Source: Gongronella butleri (lineage: Eukaryota > Mucoromycota > Mucoromycetes > Mucorales > Cunninghamellaceae). From it: DNA of 64,000 nt. The position numbers and the translations under genes were made by a program. The notes below the pieces were generated by a model. The model searched no databases. It was not told where the DNA came from and saw nothing but the letters and a program-made list of their open reading frames with translations. The stretch is taken from assembly GCA_025201375.1 (NCBI GenBank), contig JAIWZP010000056.1, positions 62,001 through 126,000 of the forward strand, read 5' to 3'. Shown here in pieces: positions 23,129 through 32,709 of this stretch (the first letter of the stretch is position 1; each line of letters opens with the position of its first letter).

Positions 23129-23536
23129 ATGTATTGTTCTTTTTATTTGTGCCAGGTGGCTATTCACTGGGACCAATGTATTTTCAGGGACTTTGAAATG
23201 GCCGATCAAGTCCAGCAACACTGGACAAGTACACCAAAATGTCAAAATGTACCAGTTTGTGATTGTCCGGGTGTACAGTATTGTACTTCATGGAAGCAAG
23301 ACCAAACAGTGCTCCACCTCATAGACTTGTCCACCCTGACCGTTGCTTCAGCGAAAAGATTGCTCGGCATTTCCCGGGAAACCAGTGCACGAATTTTTAG
23401 CGTCAACCCCGTCTCCTTGACACCGCACAAGTGTCAGATCATGATTTTCCCGCTGCATCGTCTTGTGCTAGGGCACTTTTTTTCATTTGTGATCGTTTAT
23501 TTTGCTGCGCAATGGTTTATTTCATGCCTCAATTAG
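23129..23536 (+). CDS. Doubtful small protein, possibly LysM-like, 135 aa
   Basis: Open frame just right of repeat B. Residues ~35-60 contain four cysteines (CQNVPVCDCPGVQYC), and residues ~85-125 (LLGISRETSARIFSVNP ... KCQIMIFP) faintly follow a LysM pattern (G-I-x ... x-N-P ... C-x-I). There is no clear signal peptide in this frame; a better hydrophobic leader (MYFLNVLFFLFVPG) lies in an overlapping frame at 23118 but I could not splice it in frame. It may be noise or a decayed gene. Confidence 0.25.
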   Translation: MYCSFYLCQVAIHWDQCIFRDFEMADQVQQHWTSTPKCQNVPVCDCPGVQYCTSWKQDQTVLHLIDLSTLTVASAKRLLGISRETSARIFSVNPVSLTPHKCQIMIFPLHRLVLGHFFSFVIVYFAAQWFISCLN

Positions 23537-23987
23537 CATTTAAGATGATAGCTTACTTGGAATCAATCGATGCCATCTTTCTCGCTTCCTTTTTCATCCG
23601 GAAGCCGCCTAGCTAAGCAATGGCAACAAAAATAGAATAGACGATGCTCTTTAACAAGGTCGCTTAGCACCTCCCCCTCCTCCTTTTTTTAGACACAACG
23701 TTTAATAAAAAAAAAAAACGGCACCCGATCTAGTAATTAGGACGGAATTGATCGCCGTTGCAAATGGTCTCCTTGATGTTGGGTTGTGGGAGGCGAAACA
23801 AAGAGAATTGCACCCTCAAAGACAATCAATTCGGCTCAAACGCCAGAATCTCCTTATTTTTTCTACTTTTTAAGGGTGTGTGTTGCAAAATCACGTCCCT
23901 CAGGCAATGAATGGACTTGCGTCCAGAACATTCGTCTCCTTCAATTTCCTTGCCAAGTGGAGACAACGAGACTTGATGTGTACAGGA

Positions 23988-23994
23988 TATAAAA
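23988..23994 (+). promoter_or_regulatory. TATA box of the 125-aa orphan gene
   Basis: TATAAAA located 61 bases before the ATG at 24049, followed by a T-rich leader. Confidence 0.5.
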
Positions 23995-24048
23995 AGCAGT
24001 ATTTTTTTTGCGTTATTTTTTTTTCTTTACCTTTCTCATTCTTGCAAC

Positions 24049-24426
24049 ATGTACGAAACGTCTTTTACTGCCTTCAAGTCTCTCGGTGTCTCCAATGATG
24101 CGCTCAGGACCAAAAGATCCCTTGGCAATGCTACCCGTCCTGCAGCAAGTGCCAATCGTGCTGCTTCTGGCGCTAATTCTCGAGTAAGAGCAGCCGACGA
24201 CACCCTGCACAATGAAACCTTGTCAATTGAGAATCTCCAGGCGATTCAAGGGTATCTCATAGACTTTGGATTTCTGGACCCGCCATTTGAGTGCAGCCCT
24301 GAAGTCTTTCAACGCGTCATGGAGTGGCGTGACACGCCAACAGCGTACGTGGGCGTCATGTGCCCATGTTGTGCGCGCGTTCGTGTCCAAAAAGTCCGAC
24401 ACGATGCTACGTCAAAAGACACATAG
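24049..24426 (+). CDS. Orphan protein, 125 aa, single exon
   Basis: Not recognised. N-terminal ~55 residues are Ala/Ser/Arg-rich (SANRAASGANSRVRAADD). Residues 56-100 look helical and globular (LQAIQGYLIDFGFLDPP, EVFQRVMEWRDTP), and the tail carries one CPCC cysteine cluster (VGVMCPCCARVRVQK). No signal peptide or membrane segment. A TATA box 61 bases upstream and typical local codon choice support it being a real gene rather than chance. The CPCC group lacks a partner pair for a complete zinc knuckle within the protein. Confidence 0.6.
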   Translation: MYETSFTAFKSLGVSNDALRTKRSLGNATRPAASANRAASGANSRVRAADDTLHNETLSIENLQAIQGYLIDFGFLDPPFECSPEVFQRVMEWRDTPTAYVGVMCPCCARVRVQKVRHDATSKDT

Positions 24427-24575
24427 CCTCGCGTCTTTTGCAGTCCCATAATACCTCTTTTTTTTTTCCTCAAAATAAAAAAAAATCAAATAAAAAAGAG
24501 GATGCTTTACTGAATGCTATACAGAGATACGGGATGCAAGGATGAACAGGAAAAAAAAAGTGGTAAAAAGAGAGA

Positions 24576-25983
24576 TTATTTCTTTTTGGTGACGTTCTTT
24601 TTGGCCTTTTTGATGACTTTTCCGGCTTTGAATGGTTTGGCGTCCTTTGTGGCGCGTGTGCCTTCGAGAACCTTTGGTGCAGCGAGGGTGCGGCGCTTGC
24701 TTCCCTTTTTATCAAATGGCTGCTTCTTGCCCTTGGCCATGGCAGCACCGGCAGCACCTTTTTGGCCCTTTGCGCCCTTTGTACCCTTTTTGCTGTTAGC
24801 GTGGTGCTTTTGTTGGTGCTGCTTGACGTTCTTTGGTTGTGTCGAGTAGCGCTGGATGCGGATGCGGTGTGCAGGTTCGCGGAACACCTTATCCTCCATG
24901 GCAAGTGCAATGACCACCGAGTCACGGTCCTTGAATTGCACGTATCCGATGCCCTTGCCGAGGTTCGCGTCGCGGTCACGCACGACACGCACGCGTTCCA
25001 CTTTGCACCCTTGGCCAAAGAACTTCCACAGCTCCTCGTCCTTGACGTCAAATGGCAAACCGCCCAAAAACACTGAACGCTTCGGATCGCCCTCCTACGA
25101 AATATTGAAAAATAGAATGGTGAGAAGGACCATGCAACCCATGAAGCGCGTCAAAATCGTCCAAATTGGCCCACACCATGCGCCGCATTGGAAGCGGCGT
25201 CGCGGCCTTTTTTTTTCCCCCAATTGCTTCTTTTTGACTCTTTTCTTCTTACCGATGGGGCGTCGGCAAGGTCCACACGCAAATGGTGGTCGCTGTACAC
25301 GTGTCCATCGAGCGCCTTTGCGCAGGCGGTGGCCTCGTCCGTGGATTTAAAGACAACATAGGCATTGAGCTCGTCGCGGCCGGCATTGAACTGCTTGGAA
25401 ATGAAGGCGCCCTTGCGATCCATCTGGTTGGCCATGGCAAACGAGCGGAAGCGGATCGAGTCGACGTGGCCGTGCTGCCCAAGCAGCTTTTTGATCTCCT
25501 TGGTGCCCTGCTTGGTCGCCGCACTCACAGGCAAATTGCCCACGAACACCGTGCGCGCATTCTTTTCCTTTTGCTCGTCGGCCTTTTCGCCTTCAAGCAC
25601 CGTCGGCCGATTGCGTTTCCTTAAGCTTTGGTGCTGCTCTTTGCTGTCAGGCGCTGCGCGCTAGAAAAGAAAATAAAAAAAAAAAAAAGCCCAACGGGTG
25701 AGCTCTCATTTTTTTGTTTTTTTTCTTGTTCTTTTTCTACCTTTTTCGACGCTGTGGCCTTGTCGTCCGAGGCCGTGGCAGGAGCGGCGCCAGGCGTAGG
25801 TATAGGGATCGGTTTGGCCAAGGTGTCGCTAGGGCCAGCCTATAAAATAAGCGTAAAAACGTGAGTTTCTCGGTCAACACACACACTTTTAGCCACAAAA
25901 AAGAAAGGGAACCTTACACTCTGCTGAAAGAGCTTGTCAAGCTCCTTGTTGACGCTGACTTGGTCTCCAAGCACGGACGTCAT
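24576..25983 (-). CDS. NOP12: Nop12/RBM34-like nucleolar RNA-binding protein, 363 aa
   Basis: Two-RRM protein of the Nop12/RBM34 family, involved in 60S pre-rRNA processing in yeast. Exons 25983-25918, 25839-25741, 25660-25253, 25094-24576. After a ~60-residue Ala/Pro/Lys linker, RRM1 has RNP2-type TVFVGNLP and RNP1-type ELNAYVVFK. RRM2 has SVFLGGLPFDV and GKGIGYVQFK. The C-terminal ~90 residues are Lys/Gly/Ala-rich and strongly basic, ending KKNVTKKK, a usual nucleolar-retention tail. The coding-strand ATG is overlapped by a CATATATAAAGG motif of the plus strand. It is divergent from SNF4, sharing a 388-bp intergenic region. Confidence 0.9.
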
Positions 25984-26371
25984 ATATAAAGGTGAGAATA
26001 AAAGAAAGAAAAGAGAGTGAAAAAAAAAAAATGTAAAAAAGCAGTGGCTTTTCAATGATAGGCGCGGACATTCCCCGCGCTTTTGCGCCTTGGACGCCTT
26101 GCATCACAAATGCTCGCTATCCCTCCTGCTGCCACCTGATGTGGTGGATGCGGCGGATCAATTTCATGGAATTGATCGTGGTCGTGCCGGGGCCCGGGAC
26201 CCCCACCGATGAAGAAATGGAGCAGCGTTGGTATTTGTTGAGCCATTGACCCATCCCCTCCCCCAAAAAAAGGCATTAAAGCAAGCGCTTGTATTTCAAA
26301 GGCCGCCCTTGGTGCTCTTCTTCCCTGTTCTTTTTCGTCTTTTTACCACCTGTTTCCCTCCCCTCCCCTCC
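25984..26371. other. Bidirectional promoter region NOP12 / SNF4
   Basis: 388 bases between divergent start codons. The SNF4-proximal end is C/T-rich. It includes a 64-codon plus-strand ORF (26055-26249) for which I see no support. Confidence 0.5.
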
Positions 26372-27759
26372 ATGTCCGCCTTGGATACCTCGTCACAACC
26401 CACATCTGACAGGGACTCGCTCGACACGACGTCGTCGCCACCATTGGCGTCGCCCGAGAGCGCCTGTGATATCCAACGCCTCGTCCAGGCGTTTCTCAAG
26501 CAAAACACCGCTTACGATATGCTTGCCGTCAGCTATCGCCTCATTGTACTCGATACCCGCTTGCTCGTCAAGAAAGCCCTGGCCACCTTGGTACAACAGG
26601 GTAAGAAAAAAAAAAGACAAAATAGAGAAGTGAGGACCCATTGAGCGACTTTTTTTGTGTATTTTTTGTCGTTTATCTTATTTCTCTGCGTTTTAAAAAA
26701 GGCATTGTGTCCGCGCCTCTATGGGACAGTGCCACACAGTCATTTGCCGGGATGCTGACGGTGGCCGATTTCATCAATTTGATCAAGTATTATTACACAC
26801 ACGCATCGGTTGACGAGGCACTCAAGGACATTGAAAAATGCGAGCTGGCGGACCTGCGGCGCGTCGAAAAGCAGATTGGCGCGTCGTCGCCACAGCGGCT
26901 CTATCTGGATCCAATGGCCAGTCTCTATGATACATGCCATTTGCTCGTCAAAAGCCGTGCACATCGTGTCCCTTTGCTCGACAAGGGCCGAAAGCCGGGT
27001 GTCGACATGATTGTCAGCGTCGTCACCCAGTACCGCATCCTCAAGTTCATTGCTGTCAATGTAAAGAAACGGGGGGAAAAAAAGAAAGAAAAAAAAAGAA
27101 GCAAATTGAGCCGTGCCATGATAACGAGATTCTTTCCCCATCCCTTTTTTTTTATACAGTTTACCGAATCGCACGTCTTGCGCCAGCCGCTGTCGGTGCT
27201 CAAGATTGGCACATACGAGAACATTGCGACCGCCACTATGGACACGCCTGTCATCGAGATCATCAACACATTTGCCGACTTGAACATCAGCGCTGTTCCC
27301 ATTGTCGACAAGGATGGCATTGTGCTCAATGTCTATGAGACCATTGACGTCATGGTGCGACAACAAAAAAAGGACGCGAGAAACCGGCCGACAAGGCTCA
27401 TCCTCGTTTTTTTTTTCCTCGTTTTTTATTAGAGCATTGTGCGGTCCGAAAAATATTACCAGCTGGATATCCCCGTGGGTGAGGCTCTAGCATCAAGACC
27501 AAGCGTAAGAACCCCCACCCCCCCCCACCCCCGTCGGCTCTGAATTGCATCCGATGACGCGCCATTGACATGCTTTTTTTTATAGAATTACCCTGGTGTG
27601 CATACATGCCGGCTGAATGACACTCTCTTGTCCATTTTCCGCACCATCCGCAAGCAGCGCGTCTACCGCTTGATTGTCGTGGACGAGAACAACAAGCTTA
27701 TTGGCATCGTCAGCCTGTCCAACATCCTCGGTCATCTCATCGGCTACCAGGACAGCTAA
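26372..27759 (+). CDS. SNF4: SNF4 / AMPK gamma subunit, 342 aa
   Basis: Nucleotide-sensing gamma subunit of the SNF1/AMPK kinase complex controlling carbon-starvation responses. Exons 26372-26600, 26702-27060, 27160-27354, 27433-27504, 27586-27759. After a ~35-residue Ser/Thr-rich lead come four CBS motifs: CBS1 YDMLAVSYRLIVLD ... GMLTVADFINLIKYYY; CBS2 SLYDTCHLLVKSRAHRVPLLD; CBS3 IEIINTFADLNISAVPIVD; CBS4 SIFRTIRKQRVYRLIVVDE ... GIVSLSNILGHLI. Order and length match the family. The exon 2 acceptor (TTAAAAAAG) is weak-looking but is the only in-frame choice. Confidence 0.94.
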
Positions 27760-28111
27760 ATCATCTCATTTTCGCCTCTTTGCCATCTTTTTTTTTGTAC
27801 ATAGCTCTCGCGTCATTTCAGAAAAAGAAGAAAAAAAATCTATAAAAAAATCATGCAAAGCCAACAGCACCCGCGCGAACACGGTGTCACCGCTTTTTAC
27901 TGCCGACCACCCTCGCGCTTGGCCCCCAATTGCCTGTTTTTGGGTTGCTTTTGTTTCCTTACGCCCTTTTTTGGGCACGGGCCGAACCAAGAAAAGCGAA
28001 AAAAAGGGGGGTCCTTTTTTTTTCTTTTTTTTTCTCTCTCTCTCTCTCTCTTTTTTTATTCTTTTTTTTTTATTTTTTTATTTTTTTTTTTTTTTTTGTG
28101 TTTTTGGGATC
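27760..28111. other. Intergenic: SNF4 3' flank and pyrimidine-rich leader
   Basis: The right half (about 28010-28100) is an almost pure T/C tract with a CT microsatellite ending next to the following ATG. No gene seen. Confidence 0.7.
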
Positions 28112-30247
28112 ATGTTGCCGCACATCTCACTTTTGCTGGACACGCCGACATGGACCAAGCATCTGCAATTGCGGAGCGAGTGTTCATGGCAGGAGCTGCG
28201 CGACCGGATTCAGGCCACGACGGGGCTGTTTATGGATGTGCTGTATTTTCGCAATGAATCGATGCAAGTGCAGACGGTTGCGACAGAAAGCGAGTTTAGC
28301 AGCCTGAAAAAGCGATGCCCGGGGACAATGCATCTTGCGACGATGCCATTTCCTGAATTCTACGTGTACGAGTCAATCAAGGAGACGTACGCGACGATGT
28401 TTGCCAAGATTGGGGCGTTGTTGGACGACTACAAGGATGTGATGATGCTCCCGCACCACAACAATGAGGTCATGCGCGCCGTGCATCATGTGGTCCACAT
28501 TGTCCTTGCCCACCACCCTTCGGCCGTCGATATCCAGCAATTGCGTAAACAACTCGATTGGCTGAGCGCCGCCGACAAGAAAGGCAAGCTCAGGCAGCTC
28601 CATGTGCAACCCTTGCTTCCCGATCATCCGCATCATCTCAATGACGCGCCATCCTCGTCTGCCGACAACCAATTGCCTCGCGCAGCCTCTCCGGATTACT
28701 TTTTCTCGAGTTTGCCGCCTCCACCGCCACCTCCCCCACATTTGTGCGGCACAGCCCACCACGAACATTTCAAAAACTCTGCAAAAACGTCGTCGTCCTT
28801 GTCGGCACCGGCATCGCCCACGCTCATCGACCACCAAGACGAAAATCACGAAATCGACGACTTTCTCGCGCCTCCCCCACCCATGTACGAGCCGCCACGC
28901 ACTCTGACCGACGCGGCAGACCATGATCAAAAAAAGAAAAAGCAACTGCGTGCCGATGTCCTCGTTTCATCCATGAATGATGCAGAGAACGACGAATTGA
29001 ATGAATTCGACGAATTCGACGAGTGGCATGGATTTGCCATGCAACACCACGGACCCCCGCCGTTTTTCAGCGCGCCGACGACGCCAATGGAAGATCCGCT
29101 CCTGTCGTCCATGCATCAGGACCCGTCTTCGTCTCTCCACGCACATCATCGCCCGCATCCTCATCATCATCCCCACCATCCGCATCATCCTCCACGCCAT
29201 CATCACGCACCGCCACACCCTCCACCTCATCATCCTTTGCCACGATGGATGAAACGTATGCCACCTTCATCATGGCCACGTTTTGCACCCATGCCACCGC
29301 CAGCCGCCATGGGTGCGCCTCCTCCTCCTCCTCCTCCGCCAATGGCATTTATGGGCCCGCCGCCGCCATTGCTCTCGCCTGCGGGCCCACCTCCACCACC
29401 CCATCTGGTCTCGCCCATCCCCACCACAGGCGCAAATGCGGCCCAATGCCCGTACGCCTATGCGCCGTACGCGCCACACCCATTCGACCCGCATGCACAG
29501 CATCTAGCACACCGTCATTCACGCGACGCGCACACGCACGACGCCGCCAAGGACACACAAGGTGCGTCAAAAGAATCAGACGCGTGCGACGCGCTACAAA
29601 CGGTGATGGACGCGTCGGCCAAGGATCTTTCGGGCGAAATGGACGATGGTGACATGGACATTGGCTTGGACGCGGCCGATGCGTTGCTGCTCGATGACGT
29701 GAGCCTGGCGTATCTCTACCAGGAGCAAGAATTCAACCATCAGCGGCAAATGCTCAAGATGCAGCATCGCGAACTCAAATACGCGCTAAAGGAAATGAAA
29801 CGCCAACAGCGCGATTGGCAGCAGCACCATCAAGTCGTGGAGCAGCATCTGGCACGGAGCCACTCGTTGATGAGCAATCCAGGCTCCACCAGAGCTGACA
29901 ATAGGAAAAACAAGCAGCCAATGGCTAACGTGCACCAGTCGCGCCGCCGGCATTCCTTCTCATCGCGACAACAACACGTCGCAAATGCTTCAAATTCGGC
30001 AAATTCGCCCATGGCCGTCCCCGTGCCATCATCGCCATCACCCATCCCATCGTCCCCAACCGTCTCGGATCTGTCGGCAGAATCCACACACCTGTCCTCA
30101 TCTCCGGACTCATTGAACGATCTCTTGCCGCTCCGCGACGCACCAGCAACAATGTATCAGCCGGCAATGGCCACCGGCTCGTCTGGATCATCGCTGATGC
30201 GCGATTTGACCGCGTCATTCCACAATCTCACCACCAACAATCATTGA
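28112..30247 (+). CDS. His/Pro-rich low-complexity protein, 711 aa, single exon
   Basis: Not recognised. Residues 1-~175 look globular and well structured (WQELRDRIQATTGLFMDVLY, then YESIKETYATMFAKIGALLD and HHVVHIVLAHHPSAVDIQQL). This is followed by ~400 residues of disorder with runs of Pro, a long His/Pro segment around residues 350-385 (HPHHHPHHPHHPPRHHH), further poly-Pro, and Asp-rich acid patches. Near residue 530 a predicted coiled coil appears (QEQEFNHQRQMLKMQHREL, then YALKEMKRQQRDWQQHH). The composition resembles fungal transcriptional or scaffolding proteins, but no DNA-binding domain is visible. Start chosen at the first ATG after the C/T tract; the open frame continues upstream only through low-complexity sequence. 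Confidence 0.85.
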   Translation: MLPHISLLLDTPTWTKHLQLRSECSWQELRDRIQATTGLFMDVLYFRNESMQVQTVATESEFSSLKKRCPGTMHLATMPFPEFYVYESIKETYATMFAKIGALLDDYKDVMMLPHHNNEVMRAVHHVVHIVLAHHPSAVDIQQLRKQLDWLSAADKKGKLRQLHVQPLLPDHPHHLNDAPSSSADNQLPRAASPDYFFSSLPPPPPPPPHLCGTAHHEHFKNSAKTSSSLSAPASPTLIDHQDENHEIDDFLAPPPPMYEPPRTLTDAADHDQKKKKQLRADVLVSSMNDAENDELNEFDEFDEWHGFAMQHHGPPPFFSAPTTPMEDPLLSSMHQDPSSSLHAHHRPHPHHHPHHPHHPPRHHHAPPHPPPHHPLPRWMKRMPPSSWPRFAPMPPPAAMGAPPPPPPPPMAFMGPPPPLLSPAGPPPPPHLVSPIPTTGANAAQCPYAYAPYAPHPFDPHAQHLAHRHSRDAHTHDAAKDTQGASKESDACDALQTVMDASAKDLSGEMDDGDMDIGLDAADALLLDDVSLAYLYQEQEFNHQRQMLKMQHRELKYALKEMKRQQRDWQQHHQVVEQHLARSHSLMSNPGSTRADNRKNKQPMANVHQSRRRHSFSSRQQHVANASNSANSPMAVPVPSSPSPIPSSPTVSDLSAESTHLSSSPDSLNDLLPLRDAPATMYQPAMATGSSGSSLMRDLTASFHNLTTNNH

Positions 30248-30501
30248 TTTTGGTTGTGGACCCTTTGTCGCGCCCTCTCCCCCCCCCCACCTCGCGCTTT
30301 TTGCTCACTTGCTTGGTGCACATACCCAGGACCTTCCTGCAAATGCACCCCCCTCTTTATGATTAAATTTTCGTGTTTTTTTTTATTTTGTGTCTTTGTG
30401 TGCGTGTTTTATCTTTTTTTTCTTGTTTAGTGTTTTTATAGCGTGTTTTTTTTTGTCAAAAATAAAAAAATTGCCATCGGTTTCGTGACGTGCGCTCGAT
30501 T

Positions 30502-30823
30502 TTAGCAAAACGTGATGCTTTCGCACCGCTTGTCTTCCGTGACAAAGATGTTCATGCGATTTGGGATATAGTCGCGCGTCATTGGTGCATTTGGGAGAAG
30601 AACTTGCTTGGGGTCGCGCAGCGTGTTGGTGCGCACAACCTGCGTTGATCAGAAAAGAATGAAAAATTAGTCAGGATCATTTTTTTTATTTTACTGGGTG
30701 ACATACCTGGTCTTCCTCCATGGCGGCGGGCTCATCGGCATCCAGAATATATTTTCCCACCAGACGGCGATTCCATTCTTGTTTTTCCTCGTCAGAAGGC
30801 GGCTGGAAAAGATTGAAATCCAT
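30502..30823 (-). CDS. Peptidase inhibitor I78-like small protein, 84 aa
   Basis: Exons 30823-30707 and 30639-30502, phase-0 junction, 39 + 45 codons. The order matches fungal I78-family inhibitors: PPSDEEKQEWNRRLVGKYIL at the front, a linker, then PMTRDYIPNRMNIFVTED near the C-terminus, where the family has a T-x-D-x-x-P-x-R-x-N-I/V motif, ending CESITFC. No signal peptide, so it would be intracellular, as for many fungal relatives. It is too short and split to appear in ORF scans. The assignment rests on motif order only. Confidence 0.65.
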
Positions 30824-32709
30824 GAGAGTCAACAAAAATGAAGGAAGAGGGAGGGGAAAAAAGGGGCCATCAGCTGGGTTTATGTACTTTTTGCCCCGTC
30901 AGAACGCCCACCAGTGGGCGACACAAGCCCTTACCAAATGCAGCATGAGCGCCGGATGCACCCACCAGGTACAAAAAACAAAAGCGTTTCATCCGCAGCA
31001 GCAAATCACGCCAAAGGCGCTTTTCTCTGTTCCCCAGGCTGCGCCCACGATGAAAACCTTGGCATTGCCTTGCCGTCAGCTGATAAAAAAACAAACGGGT
31101 GTTGATGAAATTCCAATCACCGAACGCGATGTACAAGATCATCAAACCTGGGGGAAAAAAAAGTCGTCGTTTCATACAATCGGGCACTCGACGTAAAGGA
31201 TCCTTTTCCCGGCACTGTACCAAACGAAAAAAGATATCAGGAACAAGTGGGTGGGTTCAAATTTTGGGGACAGCCGGGTCACTTCTTCAGGAGAAATCGA
31301 TCAAATTGATTTTTTTTACATGGTAAAAATCGCCAAACTCGCTCTGGATGACCCGAGACGCGTCGAAATGCGACGTGGCAGGCTAGAACCCCGTGTGGGA
31401 CTCGAAGTGCACCGGTCACAATGGATTAAAGACGCGCATCGCGCATATCCAAAATTGGCCGTGAACAAGCTCCCAAACTAAATCGAAAAAAGGGGTCTCC
31501 AGATTTGCACCAAACTTCCACACAAGATGAATCGCATGGAGAAACCACGAGAAAGGCAAAAAAGAGAGGGGTCGACTTGCTGGTTGACGAGCAATTCGTG
31601 ATTTTAGCTTAAACTTTGCACGTGCATTGCTTGTCAAAAAATGCGTAAAGGAACCACGCTGACGCGCCCACTAGCAAGAAAACGTTCCAGATATGTGGAT
31701 TGATTAGAAACAGGCGCGCGTAGCTTGACGTTTGACGCGCTTTATCACGTGTCGAAAATTACATATGATTTTAAAACCATGTCAAAAAGTCAGAAAGTCA
31801 CTTTTTTCAGAGATCACCCAAGTCTATACATGCTTCAAGTTGCGTTATATCTGATGAAGTGACTTTCAAGGCGCTGTGTCTATTCCTCGTTGGGTTTGCC
31901 TTGTAAAAAAATTCGCGGCTTTTCGCGTTTTGCACGAAAAATAGTCGATGTACCCCGTGTTCATATTGCATTTCTATCGGTGAATCATGAGTATCAACCA
32001 TGTAGTTGAATGGCGTGGCGATCTGAAGACCCAAGTTTGGCGATTTTCAAATCCTCGACTGCACCCCAGGGAAAATTCGTCGTTTTCGATCATCGTCTTT
32101 GCGAGCCTTCTAGTTGTCACAGGGCTTCAAGAGTGGGCTCAAACGAACGAGAAAGCGTGCATGAGATTATTTCAGATGTTTATTTTATAGAAACCGAGGG
32201 CGATTTTTGAAAAATGACAGAAAATACGGTAATAATGCTGAATCGCGATTTTCTCGATACAAATTGCATCGCGCTCTGGTGAAACAAGGACCGTTGGAAA
32301 GAGACGCGCGTATGCATCATTTCTCATCCGCTTGGCTAATACTGTTTCAAAAACTTGAAGTTCTATCGTAGATTTCGACGTTGTTTGCCATTTCCTCGAA
32401 ACACCTCAAGTCGATCCCCGATTTTCATTGCACTTTTGGTTTGCAATAAGGGAATCGTTGTATTGGTGGGTATTTTGAAAGGCAATGCACGGGCGCAGCT
32501 GTTGAACGGGGCGCATGATCGACGTTTTTTTTTAAAATTCCGGTGTGTAAAAGGTTTTCCCGAGCAGGTTGCCCTTTTATACCTTGCTTGGACCCATTCT
32601 TCTCGCCTTTCCACCGTTTCTCGTCGTTCCCGGATTGCTGCTGTCGTCTACACACCCGACCTAGCTTCCATTTCGTTTTCTTTTTCTTCATCACCATCTG
32701 TTTTCCCTC
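30824..32709. other. Intergenic/repeat region upstream of the aldo-keto reductase
   Basis: 1.9 kb. 30860-31200 contains open frames without recognisable homology. 31565-32170 is repeat B copy 2. 32520-32709 is a T/C-rich leader ending at the aldo-keto reductase ATG. Confidence 0.6.
31565..32170. repeat. Repeat family B, copy 2
   Basis: Partner of 22430-23040, same orientation. Shared GTTGAATGGCGTGGC at about 32003, GAGTGGGCTC at about 32131, and GCTTTTCGCG near 31915. Confidence 0.7.

Larger units (their letters stand above)
19884..24048. other. Long intergenic/repeat region
   Basis: 4.2 kb. 19884-20300 is PKA promoter (C/T-rich on the minus strand). 20320-20790 may hold a spliced non-coding transcript (see ncRNA entry). 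20800-23050 is repeat-like DNA with diverged partners near 31565-32170, 47700-47990 and 51555-51660. A doubtful secreted-protein ORF lies at 23129-23536. Confidence 0.6.

Noticed and set aside
26055..26249. 64-codon plus-strand ORF in the NOP12/SNF4 intergenic region
   Set aside because: Reasonable codons but no domain, no TATA or leader features, and it lies inside a short bidirectional promoter.
30870..31223. 117-codon minus-strand ORF and overlapping spliceable fragments on both strands
   Set aside because: No consistent exon chain, no homology pattern recognised; both strands look equally open.
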